Part shown: piece after piece, positions 54,291-64,000 of the stretch
How positions within the stretch are numbered: position 1 is the first letter of the stretch
Layout: every line of letters begins with the position of its first letter
Assembly (NCBI GenBank): GCA_029582165.1
Contig: CM055868.1
Span: 9,623,501-9,687,500 of the forward strand
DNA length: 64,000 bases
Direction: 5' to 3'
From: Portulaca oleracea
Lineage: Eukaryota; Streptophyta; Magnoliopsida; Caryophyllales; Portulacaceae
Position numbers and translations under genes: made by a program
Notes under the pieces: model-generated
What the model saw: the letters and a program-made list of their open reading frames with translations, nothing else
The model's database searches: none
What the model was told of the DNA's origin: nothing

Positions 54291-56951
54291 TTAGTTATTA
54301 AGCATCCGATCATCAGGTTTAAGCAGAGAAAATTGCTCTATCACGGCTTGCTCATGTCTTACTAGCTCGTCGACTTCCTTTTTCGATAAGACAGGCACAA
54401 CATCAATGTTTGCAAGGGCTCACTCCCTCTCAGCAACTTGTACTTCGCTGGTAATCCCAAGAGCTGACTTAGCTTCAATATCCTCATGAAGTCGTTTTAC
54501 CTTCTCGCAAGCAAGACGAAATTGCTATACTTGATTAGTACAAGTAGACCTCTCCCTGTTAAAATCGTCGGGATGACGCTGCGTGGAAACCGCTCCTTAC
54601 AGGGCTAAGAAGGCAGTCGCGTTGCTTACATAATCATCAACCTTTTTCTTTAGAGGATCGGGATCTCCTTTGAGCACCTTAATAGCTTGGTATACGACCG
54701 AGGTCCCTTCATACACCTTAGGGGCATCTTTGAGTTAGGCATTTTCTAGGTTGGTTAGTAATTGAGCTCACATGGCTCTTATACCTCCATGAAGACATTC
54801 CAAGAATGAGGCCTTGGCATAAGGGAAACAACAGACATGTAGGGCGTGGAAACAAGAGCTTGATTGCCAGTCCCACTAGTCACAACCTTCCCTGCATTAG
54901 GAGCTATCTTCCTCGTTGGTAACTGAAGAGAGCTTGGCCTCTCAGTCTCAACAAAGTGTTCACTGCGACCAGGAGAAACAAGTACAACCCCATCACCTTC
55001 CAGGGTGGCTCATCAGATAGTGTTGGTGACACCACTTTCGTCACCAACTCGATGTCCTTGCTAGTACGAGGATCAACATTAAGGGCGGGTAATTTGGGGG
55101 CAACATTGGCAGCTTCAAGCAATTATTCATCTAATAGGGCAGTAGGTTGATCAGCCATGTCAAAAGTGCCAATATGAGGAAATAATAAATAAATAAATAA
55201 ACAAAAATGGTATAAGACTAAAAAAAATAAAATGATGAAAACAAGGATGATTATGGTGTCAAGATTTCCTGCTCTTGAACAACTTTGTACTTCATCAAAA
55301 AAGTCTCCCTCGAGAGGTGGTCTCAGGAAGCGCATGGTATTGACCTTACGTTTCTTGTACCCTTGACGTTAAAGTTACACTTAGAGTTTGGGTCGCTATC
55401 ATTGTTGTTTGGTGCACTCTTGTTCTGGTTGTCAAGACCACGTCCATGAGCTCACTAGCAAGCTCGACTTCAAAGTCTAAATCATCGACATTCGCCTTGC
55501 TTTTTTGTTGGGTTTACGAAGATCCGCGCTGGTTCTAAGGCCCCTCACCATCACCTTATTCATCCAATCATGATATCCCGAGTGACAAAGTCGCGAAGAT
55601 GTAAAGAGCGACTAGGTAAAGTAATTTGCGAGTGTGCTCCCCTGGACATCAACACAGTCCAATAACCCAAAGCATCAGTGAACGACACCATGCGCGGGCG
55701 AGGATCACACTTAAGCCTACCGTGAACTTCTTGATACAACCCAAATTGTATGGCTAAGTAATGAGGATTATATGGTTCAACATGGAACGATCGACCGTGT
55801 TGGAGGGGCAAGAAACCCGAGCGGAGAGCGACAACATAACCAAACTTCTTTAGGCCTAAAGACTTACCATTCTCAAAAGTCTCATTCCTATTTTTGTTGA
55901 GCATCATGCAACCTAGATCTGCGCTTGTTGCTTCGTGGAGGAGCACAAAGGCACATAACCAACAAGATATAAACACTGCCAGGTAGGTCACCCATTATCT
56001 GTGCTCTGAAACCTCAAGTGCGTCTAACATTGCTAGCTCCTCTAGAGTCCACTCTAAATCTTATGTTTGGACATGACCAGTAGGATTATGTGTCTTTGTC
56101 GCGCGTGTTGTACGTAGTTTATTTTGGGATCTTTGTTTACGGACGAGGGGATAATGTTTTTTTCTTTTTGCACCAGAAGTCAATCCAACATTCAAAAGTC
56201 ACGACTCTGTCCTCTATGTTTTCCAATTGGATGTAAGCAACAAATAAGTGACGACAAGCGGTTGGGACAAACCTCTCGTCATTCTAGTTTTTCCCAAATA
56301 AGACATCCAAGCTGGGAATCGCCTCATTAAATCGCTCCGATAATGGGGAGACCATCGAGTTTATGCAAGTTCCACAACAAAATAGACATCTCCCCCATTA
56401 TGGTATGCAAAGTGTTGGTCTCAGGGAACCAAGCCTCAGAAAAGGCGCAAACGACACTCGACTCGTGATCGTAAGTGTATAAGGAAGCATGCACTGCGTC
56501 AAGGAGCGAACAATGTTTCAATTGACTCTTGAAACATGAAAGAATATGTTCTGTCCACTCCCAATACTTTGGTATGTAGGAGAACTCACCAAAGATCCGT
56601 AGATTACCCTACCCCTCTCTAATGTGATTTCCCAGAAAGGATCTTGCATCTAAGTAGTAGGAATTCAGGGGTGACTTCAATGTCATCATCATGACTAGCT
56701 CCATGAAGAACGTAAGTCGTGGAGCCATCAAGAACCTCATTCGGAAGCTCGATCACCAAAAGCGATGTTAGGGAGGGTGAAGAGGAAACAGGAACTCTGT
56801 CTACCCTTGGACGAAGTAATGAGGAGTAGGAGGGAATGAGGGTGCCAAGATTTGGATCAGTATCTTCTTTGTCGACAATGGGCAAATAAATGTTGTCCCG
56901 CGTACGATGTTCTTTGAAGCAAACCAAAGCTCCTACGACATGAAGAAACAT
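54291..56951 (-). pseudogene. Plant-mobile-domain ORF of a Gypsy element, decayed
   Basis: From 56951 the minus strand encodes an N-terminal part (DGSTTYVLHGASHDDDIEV), then the PMD core at 56521-56327 (YDHESSVVCAFSEAWFPETN, TLHTIMGEMSILLWNLHKLD, GLPIIGAI), then at 55850-55560 FHVEPYNPHYLAIQFGLYQE and PRMVSFTDALGYWTVLMSRG. Near the end is a coiled-coil-like tail (CEKVKRLHEDIEAKSALG, EVDELVRHEQAVIEQFSLLK) with a stop at about 54291. Many frameshifts and stops are present. It differs clearly from the PMD gene in the MULE and follows the form carried by Gypsy elements. Function in the element is unknown. Confidence 0.7.
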
Positions 56952-57029
56952 AACTGAGTGAGAAATCTTGGCAACGAATATAGATATGATCGAATGGATG
57001 AAAGAGAAACCATGAAAATCTTATGTTAA

Positions 57030-58660
57030 GGGGGAATGTGATAGCTTATGCATTGAATGTTGTAGAGGAGACTTTTGAAGGTGCTGAGCCTTCTACCTAT
57101 CAGGAGGCCATCTCCTGTCCAAGTGCCTCAAATTGGATCGGAGCAATGCAGGAGGAGATAGAGAGTTGACAAAAGAACCAAACTTGGGAGTTGTGTGAGT
57201 TGCCTAAAGAGCGACGTGCTCTAACTGCTAAATGGGTGTACAAGAGAAAAGAAGGTATCCTTGGTGTTGAGAATGCAAGGTGGAAGGCCAGATTGGTGAT
57301 CAGAGGATAGAGGCTGCAACCAGAAAGAGGGAATTGACTACAATGAAGTTTTCTCGCCAGTTATGAGGCATACATCAATTTGCACCTTGCTAGCATTTTT
57401 TGCTCTATTTGACTTGGAGTTGGAGCAACTTGATGTAAAGACAACATTCCTCTATGGTGAGCTGGAGGAGGAAATATATATGAGGCAACCATAGGGTTTC
57501 GTTGTCCCTGATAAGGAGGGACAAGTGTGCAAATTGAGGAAGTCCTTGTATAGACTTAAACAGGCACCCAGACAGTGGTATAAAAGGTTTGATACCTTTA
57601 TGGTAGGACAAGGGTACACAAGGAGCCAATATGACAACTGTGTGTACTTCATGCAATTTGATAAGGGGTCTTTCATTTATTTATTGTTGTATGTTGATGA
57701 CATGTTGATTGCATCAGGGGCATGTCACTGATCAAAAAGTTGAAGTCCCAACTCAACTAGGAGTTTGCGATGAAAGACCTCAGGGCAGTAAAGAAGATTT
57801 TGGGTATGGAGATTCAAAGAGACAAAAAAACAATGAATTTGTTCCTGTCACAGAAGATGTATCTCGAAAAGGTGTTGGACAAGTTCAACATGGGAAACTG
57901 TAAGGCAGTTTCAACCCCATTAGCTACACATTTCAAGTTGTATGGTGAGTGTTGTCCTAAAAATGAGTTGGAAATGAGAAAGATGTCTAATGTTCCCTAT
58001 GCTAGTGTTGTTGGCAGTTTGATGTATGCTATGGTATGCACTAGACTTGACCTGTCCCATGCAGTTAGTATGGTGAGTAGATATATGCAGAATCCAGGTA
58101 AGAAGCATTGGGAAGGAGTGAAATGGATCCTTCATTATGTGAACGGTACGTTGGAGAAGGGCATCTTGTATGATAGGGGCAGTGTGGCAACGTCTGATGT
58201 TGCTGGTTTTGTGGATACTGATTATGGTGGAGATTTGGATAGGAGACGTTCTATTTCAGGATACGTGTTCACTTTGTGTGGAGGTGCAGTGTCTGGGAAG
58301 GCTTTTCTTTAGTCTATAGCAACCCTTTCTACTACTGAGGTTGAGTATATTGATGTTACTGAGGGAGTGAAGGAAGCCATTTGGTCGAGGGGTTTGATCA
58401 TGGAGCTTGGTGTGCCATAGGGTGACACCGTGGTTTATTCAGATAGTCAGAGTGTTGTACATTTGGCCAAGAATGACGCTTACCATTCGAAGACCAAACA
58501 TATTAGCGTCAAATATCACTTCATCCGAGATACAGTTGCTGCAGGTGAGATTGTGGTGAAGAAAGTTCATACAATTGAGAACCTTGTAGATATGCTAACC
58601 AAGCCTTTATCTATCGCTAAGTTCGAGCCTTGCTTGGACTTAATAGGAGTTTGCAATATG
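57030..58660 (+). pseudogene. Ty1/Copia Pol remnant (RT and RNase H)
   Basis: Copia RT and RNase H motifs appear in order but in several frames: EAISCPSASNWIGAMQEEIE, LTAKWVYKRKEG, LELEQLDVKTTFLYGELEEE, KLRKSLYRLKQAPRQWYKRF, catalytic YVDDMLIAS, LRAVKKILGMEIQRDKK, PYASVVGSLMYAM, GFVDTDYGGDLDRRRSISGY, and the RNase H end (DSQSVVHLAKNDAYHSKTKH, HFIRDTVAAGEIVVKKV). Stops and at least two shifts (near 57730 and 58310) break it. Gag, protease and integrase are missing, so it is a 5'-truncated element ending in its 3' LTR. Confidence 0.9.
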
Positions 58661-58764
58661 TAATAGCCCTTTGGGGCCACGCCCTGCGAAGGGGCGTGTT
58701 GGCGGCGATGACTGAGGTGCTTATTTAGACTGATGAGTTGGATATTTTGATCCAAGGTGGAGAT

Positions 58765-59362
58765 TGTTAAGGATCACTCAAAAACTTCCAATCTATTAAT
58801 AACATTTGTTAAATATAATGGATGGTGAAATTGTGTTTAGGAGAACCGTGGGGAGTTTTCTGATTCAATGTTTCTCATGTATTAAAGTTGAGCATTAGTG
58901 TATGGGGAAATATCCTCATTCTTCACCTATAAAAGCAAGCGTTGCCACAGTTTCATATCATCCATCAAACAACAAAAGGATCCAAAACTTATTTACTATT
59001 AGGTGAGTTTCCTAATAGTAGGGAGAGAAAAAATTGAGAGAAGTTATTTTCACCAATTTTTTTAGTCTTCCACCATTATTTTCCCTTGAGAGTTTGTGAG
59101 TTGAGAGATTGAGAGATTTATTGTAATCTCCATTATTGATCGTATTACACTATGTGATAGTAATCGTTTTGTACTCCTCCGTTCTCATAGTGGATTATTT
59201 TTTGGCTGCCGTTGTCCGTGGGTTTTTCTTCAAGTTTTTCGGTTTCCCACGTAAATCTTGGTGTAGTTATTTTTGCAGTTTTATTTTTGTTCCTAATTTT
59301 GTCGTAATCTCCATCATCTCTCTATTTGCTTCTGCTATTATTTGCAACTTGCACATTAACCA
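58765..59362 (+). repeat. 3' LTR of the Copia remnant
   Basis: Begins TGTTAAGGATCAC right after a polypurine tract (AAGGTGGAGAT) and is judged to end near ATTAACCA (59362). A TATA box CCTATAAAAGC lies near 58926. A perfect hairpin ACTATTAGG/CCTAATAGT with a 7-nt loop occupies 58995-59019. No 5' LTR is present in the window, so the right boundary is less certain than the left. Confidence 0.65.
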
Positions 59363-60087
59363 ACTATGAATTTCCTTTCAATAAGTGATGGATACATAAA
59401 TCGACCAAATCAAATAATTAAGTTTACCTTCAATATTACTATGATTTTGAAGCGAGGATTTGTGTAGAGGGAAGTTGTGGTAGTGTTTGTGGCGGTGCCG
59501 TCAATTCAGCGTTCGACGGGCTGTTGGCGGTGTCGTTAATTTACCAGAGCAAATTTTTTTCTTGCGAAGAACAAATTGCCAAGAGAGGAACTGGAAAGTG
59601 AAAAAGCTGAGAAATTATGGGTCTAGGAAGTTGAAAATATGCACATGGAGATAGAAAGTGGAAAGAGACAATTTTTATTTTTAGTGGCAGAGAATGGAAA
59701 AGCAAGAAAGAAGTAAAGAAAAGCCCTCATGTATCCATTAGACCATTAAACAGCTGACAAACACTACCAAACAGCAAAACAAAGCAAGCAGGTGATAAAA
59801 ATCAGAAGAAACTCTCCCTTTTATAATAGATTATATGATATCCTTTACTATAAGTAAAAGGGAATATATCCCTTGTTGTGATTTTTTTTTCTTTTGTACA
59901 TTGATTTTGTGCGGGCCAGCCCAATTAATGTTTTTAAAATCCAACTTCTTTTACTGCGTTTTTCATTTTCCATTCTCTTGCATGATAGATATTTGTTTTT
60001 TTTTCCATTTAGTTCAACTTATAAAATCTCTTTTTAAATAAAAAGTGATATTTCAAATTTTGCTTAGACGAGATATTTTATGTCAAA
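59363..60087. other. Unassigned AT-rich stretch
   Basis: No gene recognised. Two short GC-rich tracts near 59480-59540 (GGCGGTGCCGTCAATT..., GGCGGTGTCGTTAATT) look like an internal direct repeat. The remainder is AT-rich. It ends in a roughly 40-bp sequence (60040-60080) that recurs on the other side of the next MITE. Confidence 0.4.
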
Positions 60088-60327
60088 TGCTTTTCCAGTC
60101 ATCAATTTGATTAAATAACCGAAATACCCTGTTCTTCCATTTTTGAAGAAATGCCCTTGAAGAAAAAGAATAAGAGTATTTCGGTCACTTAATAAAATTA
60201 ATGGTAAAAAAGTACCAAATAATTACTAACCTAGAAATTAAGTGTACCTCGAAATAAGTTTTGAAAAGTTGGGGTACTGAAAAATAATTTTTCCAAATAT
60301 TGGGGTACCTCTGAGTAATTTTTTTAA
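60088..60327. mobile_element. MITE with GGTACC-rich ends, copy 2 (truncated)
   Basis: Same family as 1087-1376, in inverted orientation relative to its outer TIR: the intact end is GGGGTACCTCTGAGTAATTTTT on the right. The internal segment with CTTTTCCAGTCATCAATTT and GAAATACCC is shared. The left TIR is missing. Direct flanks of about 40 bp (ATATTTCAAATTTTGCTTAG and ATATTTCAAATTTCGCCTGT) lie on both sides. Confidence 0.7.
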
Positions 60328-60621
60328 ACAAAAACTAATATTTCAAATTTCGCCTGTACGAGATATAGAAGCATCCGATATAATAATTTTATATCATTCT
60401 TATTAAATAGTATTACCCTTGTCTCTTAGTAAGTGTCAAATTCTCTAATTACTTTGTTCCCTTTTATCTGTCAATTTTACAATTTCAATAATCAAAATAT
60501 CCATATTACCCTTAATTAATGAATGAGATTTATTTTACCTTTTATAATATTCTCCTATATTCCTACTAAGTGAAATGACACATTTGTCCAACTCCATTTT
60601 TTCTACCCAATTTTCTAGATA

Positions 60622-60855
60622 CTACCTCCGTTTTTATTTATCTGTCGTTTAGAAAATTGTGTTAAAAACTTTGACCATTAATATTTTAATTTGTATAATG
60701 ATTCATCATATAAAATTGATGTCATTGGATTCATAATGAAAAATACTATTAAAAGTATAATATTATATTTTTTCTATAAAAATCTTATATTAGAAATTAT
60801 TGATTAAAGATTGACACTGGAAACCGTAAATGATATATAACAAGAACAGAGGGAG
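60622..60855. mobile_element. Stowaway MITE
   Basis: The left end CTACCTCCGTTTTTATTTAT pairs with the right end AAGAACAGAGGGAG, and TA lies on both sides (60620-60621, 60856-60857). About 234 bp, AT-rich, no ORF. The ends match the CTCCCTCCGTTCC signature of Stowaway elements. Confidence 0.75.
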
Positions 60856-60913
60856 TATATAAAAAGGAAAAAAATAATCTTTTTCCTCTAATTACATTTC
60901 TTCTAACGTGTCT

Positions 60914-60944
60914 GCCTGTGCCTTGCACAGGCCATCTCAACTAG
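60914..60944 (+). mobile_element. Helitron-like 3' terminus
   Basis: The hairpin GCCTGTGCCTTGCACAGGC (60914-60932) is followed after 8 nt by CTAG (60941-60944) and then T. This is the standard 3' end of plant Helitrons. The matching 5' end (TC...) was not located, so the extent of the element is unknown. Confidence 0.45.
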
Positions 60945-61553
60945 TGATATGAAATATGGAGTGGTATGAATGTGTTGTGTCATCCAAATCACTTTTTGTT
61001 CAAACAAAAAAAAAGAGAAAAAAAATCAAAAGCAAAAGAGATGAAGCATGACAAATCCACTTACATCACAATTAATAAAGGGGGCTTGGAACATGACATG
61101 AACCCAGGTGAGAGGCTGACACAATTACATATATGATGACAAGTATGTATCATATAATTTTTAAAAAAGAAGGGGGCAAAAGAAAACAAGGATACATGTC
61201 ACGTAGACCTATCAATATTTGGTCCGACCCGAAGACCCGACCCGAATCCACCCGGAAATTATGGGTTTTCAACATGATTTTCCCGAAATATACCGAACCC
61301 GAGAAACCCACAAATAAGCGGGTCAACCTCAACCCGCCCGTTTAACCGAAAACTTTATCTTTTACGTTCAAATCTATTAGAATTTGTGACTTTTCGTTAG
61401 AATTCATGGCTATTAAACTATAACCGTAACTCATTCATATGTTATTTCTCTAATTTAAGTTGAAACATTTACAATAATCTATCGGTACTATAAGATAATT
61501 GTATTTTATTATATATATTGTACAAAAATAATGTTTAGAGACAATTTTTTTAA

Positions 61554-61767
61554 GGGAAATTGGATTCTAATAATACGAACTTTTGGCTATATAAGACTTA
61601 ATAATACGAACTTTCGATTCAGTGATGAATAATATGAACTTTGACCCCCTGTTGCCCCCAGTAACACGCCACCGAGAATTAACTTAACTCGGTGGCGATC
61701 CTAGTTGGCGGCGGAGACGTGTGACTGGGATGAATTTAGTCAATTTTGACTTGCCACATCAGCCACC

Positions 61768-61822
<55 letters not shown>

Positions 61823-63036
61823 CCCCGTTCGAGAATTTCAGCCCTCTTCTTCTTCCTCCCTCTTTCTCTCTCCTCTGTCTCTCTCTTTTTCTCTGCTACT
61901 TCACCTTATTCTTTCCTGGGGTTTCTTTTCTTCTCTTACATCCCCATCATCCTCGCCATAACCCTAGCTCAAAATCTCGATCTCGGCACAACCCTAATAT
62001 TCACCGGTGTTTACAACGTCATCACCGGCTCAATCTACGGCGTTCCAATGCCCGTCCAGTCGATGAAATCGATCGCAGCCGTCGCAATTTCGAACCCTGA
62101 TTTCGGGATCCCGGAAGTCATGGCTGCCGGAATTTGCACCTCTGCGATTTTGTTCATTTTGGGTGCGACAAAATTGATGGAATTTGTGTACAGATTGGTC
62201 CCTCTTTCGGTTGTTTTCTGGGCACTTGTTTGCCTGAGGGGGTGATTCTAATTGAGATTGAGAGCTCCACCTCCATGGATATCTCCATTGAAATCGGGAA
62301 TGAATGCAGGCTTCCTTTTTAGGTCCAGAAAAGGCCAAAGAAGATGTGACTTCATTCCCATGATTTTCGTACATGTATACTTTCCATGTATGTGTCTATT
62401 GGATTTTGTATTTGTATTATGATGATGAGGCAGATGATGAATTGGTGATGAATATGGTTGAAATCAGAGTTTTATATTGCCACTTATTTTCGTACATGTA
62501 TACTTTCCATGTATGCGTCGATTGGATTCTGATTGAGATTGAGAGTTTCATGATGAATTGGCCATGGGAGGGGTGGGGAGTTGCAGATTTGTAGACATGG
62601 TGGAGTGATTGTTGATGTGTGTGTTTGTGGTGCTGCTGAATTTTCAGGAGAGAGAAAGCGAAGGGTGTGGGTGGGTTTATGTGGTGGTCAAAGGCTAGGT
62701 CTGGGCAGAGCTTCAGAAATGAGTATGAGAGAAAGAGAGAGACAGAGGAAGAAGAAGAAGACTGTGAAAGAGGAAATTTGAAACAAAGAGAGGGAGAGAG
62801 AGAGAGAGGGGGGGGGGAGGGGATGACGTGGACAAGTCAAAATTGACTAAATTCATCCCAGTCACACATCTCCGTCGCCAGCTAGGATCGCCACCGGATT
62901 AAGTTAATCTTAACTCGGTGGCGTGTTATTGGGGGCAACAAGTGGTCAAAGTTCATATTATCTATCACTGAATCGAAAGTTCGTATTATTAAGTCTTATA
63001 TGGCCAAAAGTTCGTATTATTAGAATCCAATTTCCC
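61554..63036. mobile_element. Long-TIR Pack-type element with captured gene fragment
   Basis: Arms of about 215 bp (61554-61768 and 62822-63036) are near-perfect inverted repeats, from GGGAAATTGGATTCTAATAA to GACTTGNCCA, each then meeting CT or GA microsatellites. The flanks are T/A homopolymers (TTTTTTTAA / TTTTTTTTAA), compatible with a 9-10 bp duplication but not decisive. Between the arms is a fragment of a molybdate transporter gene. Long TIRs with a host-gene fragment are the hallmark of Pack-MULE-type elements. Tips resemble those of the fold-back element 14138-15111. Confidence 0.75.
61934..62212 (+). pseudogene. MOT1-like: Captured molybdate transporter (MOT1-like) fragment
   Basis: In the frame 61721-62245 the segment reads SYIPIILAITLAQNLDLGTT, LIFTGVYNVITGSIYGVPMP, VQSMKSIAAVAISNPDFGIP, EVMAAGICTSAILFILGATK, then RLVPLSV. 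This matches the N-terminal transmembrane part of plant MOT1 (Sultr5-like) molybdate transporters, including the conserved PMPVQ.MKSIAAVAIS. About 93 residues are kept of a protein over 400 long. Upstream residues come from CT-repeat translation. It has no intact function but could be transcribed from the element and act as a chimeric or antisense RNA. Confidence 0.85.
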
Positions 63037-63210
63037 TTTTTTTTAAAAGAAAAAGCGAGAAAAGGTTGCAATCATTACCCGTTGGGTTGACCCAAAACCG
63101 GGATACACCGCCCGTATATACCCGAACCCATAATACACCGACCTGTATTTACCCGAACCCAATATACGACCGATGCGTTACCCGCCCACTCGTCCGAATT
63201 GACAAGTCTA

Positions 63211-63865
63211 ATGCCACGTATGACAAAAGAATTGGTGTCGAGAATATATTCATGGCACGTCATGTCAAAGCTAATTAAGGAGTAGATTAATATATATAAC
63301 AAAGATTAGTGTTTCAATTACCTCCTCACATGCAGTATGTCGAGCTAGAGCAATAACAAATTGGTTAGAGCTCAACTAAAGAAATAGCGATGAACTGAGA
63401 CCATTAATTTAAAGGTTGAGTCATGTACGTATGTATACTTCCAATGACTTATTTTCCAAGGGGAATATCCAGTGGCGAATCTAGAAATGAAATCAAGCGG
63501 ATTCAAAGTTTAACATAAAATTAAAAACAACAAATTAGAAAATTTTCAATATTATTTTCTTTTGGTTACTTGTCCTTGACGATGCGCCATGACTTAAAAG
63601 TATTCTATGATATCATGACTTAGTATTTTCTCGGAAATCGTCTCATCAAAATAATTAATAACAGTGATTTCAAAAATTAATTACATTTGAAATATCTTTT
63701 TATTAGAACTGAAAAAAGGGATTATAAGCACATGTCACTCAAACTGATTACATTTAAGCTAATTCAAACAAAACTAAAATTAGTAGAGAGTCGAACATAA
63801 TAAAACCTAAGAAAATATCAGGATAAATTTTTAAGTTTGATAGACGAATTCCACTAAATCAACTA
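63211..63865. other. Right-end intergenic DNA with a possible hAT-type end
   Basis: No gene seen. CCAGTGGCGAATCTAGAAAT at about 63470 resembles the CAGTGGCGGAKCTAG terminus of common plant hAT MITEs, but no partner end was found inside the window. Confidence 0.35.
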
Positions 63866-64000
63866 CTCCCTACATTCCATATTAATTGACACTTTGACTA
63901 AATTTTGACTGTTAATTACTCACAAATTACAATGAGTTATAATATGAAATTACGATTATTAGAAAGATATTTTACTAAAAATTACAATGGAGGTAATTTC
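63866..64000. mobile_element. Left end of a Stowaway-like MITE, cut by the window edge
   Basis: CTCCCTACATTCCATATTAA after a TA dinucleotide matches the Stowaway terminal repeat, and the AT-rich interior (TTGACACTTTGACTAAATTT) resembles the copy at 60622. The other end lies beyond the window. Confidence 0.55.

Larger units (their letters stand above)
61204..63210. mobile_element. hAT-like non-autonomous element with CCCGAACCC subterminal repeats
   Basis: Ends TAGACCTATCAA and TTGACAAGTCTA are inverted repeats, flanked by 8-mers ATGTCACG and ATGCCACG (7 of 8 identical). Both subterminal regions are full of ACCCGA/CCCGAACCC motifs (61225-61340, 63085-63190), a layout typical of hAT elements. 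The centre is occupied by the long-TIR element 61554-63036. No transposase. Confidence 0.65.

Noticed and set aside
1..64000. tRNA, rRNA or organelle-derived insertions
   Set aside because: I looked for tRNA TTCGAATC-type T-loops with anticodon arms and for rRNA or plastid gene signatures and saw none; a scanner could still find a diverged one.

Overview
The window is nuclear DNA from a flowering plant, most likely a eudicot. This rests on a six-exon gene matching the plant PME31-type pectinesterase, pieces of plant MSH5, symplekin, ABCB and MOT1-type genes, AT-rich intergenic DNA, and plant transposon families (Athila and Tat Ty3/Gypsy, Ty1/Copia, MULE with plant mobile domain, hAT-like, Stowaway, LINE). 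I cannot name the species. Only the pectinesterase gene looks intact. Nearly everything else is nested mobile DNA or gene debris.

Region 1 (1-11.8 kb): LINE tail, a symplekin-like exon and an ABCB-transporter exon fragment (all minus strand), a MITE with a 10-bp target duplication, then a 5.7-kb LTR retrotransposon with no coding capacity (2418-8119). That element lies 4 bp inside the first coding-exon intron of an unidentified Gly/Arg-rich gene whose 5' end (minus strand, with a 5'UTR intron) survives at 8124-8640. A hAT-like element holding a second LINE tail (9401-10859) and a Stowaway MITE follow.

Region 2 (11.8-42.2 kb): a nest of transposons. Matching ends at 11814 and 42242 suggest one old element opened by (i) a 974-bp fold-back element (14138-15111), (ii) a 13.2-kb Athila-type Gypsy element (15328-28551, minus, TSD CGTAA), and (iii) a Mutator-like element (29348-42120, TSD ATTCATAA). 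The MULE carries a transposase with an OTU-like tail (minus) and a plant-mobile-domain gene (plus), tail to tail. The plant-mobile-domain gene is split by a 4.8-kb LTR element that encodes Gag but no Pol (32069-36881, TSD CCTTG).

Region 3 (42.2-53.3 kb): the intact pectinesterase gene (42559-47325), then a decayed MSH5 gene split by a 1.28-kb LTR element (50655-51936, TSD GTATT).

Region 4 (53.3-64 kb): remnant of a Tat-type Gypsy integrase tail with an antisense plant-mobile-domain ORF, a truncated Copia element with its 3' LTR, a second copy of the Region 1 MITE, Stowaway and Helitron-like ends, and a hAT-like element (61204-63210) carrying a long-TIR Pack-type element that captured a molybdate-transporter fragment.

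The most striking pattern is shared by unrelated elements. The LTRs of four families (non-coding element, Athila, Gag-only element, small 1.28-kb element) each carry a tandem array of short perfect or near-perfect palindromes. In three families the pitch is 20-22 bp (about two helical turns), in the fourth it is 33 bp. Three of the four use a CCGTG/CACGG-type half-site. Copy number differs between the two LTRs of one element in three families. No function is known to me for these arrays.
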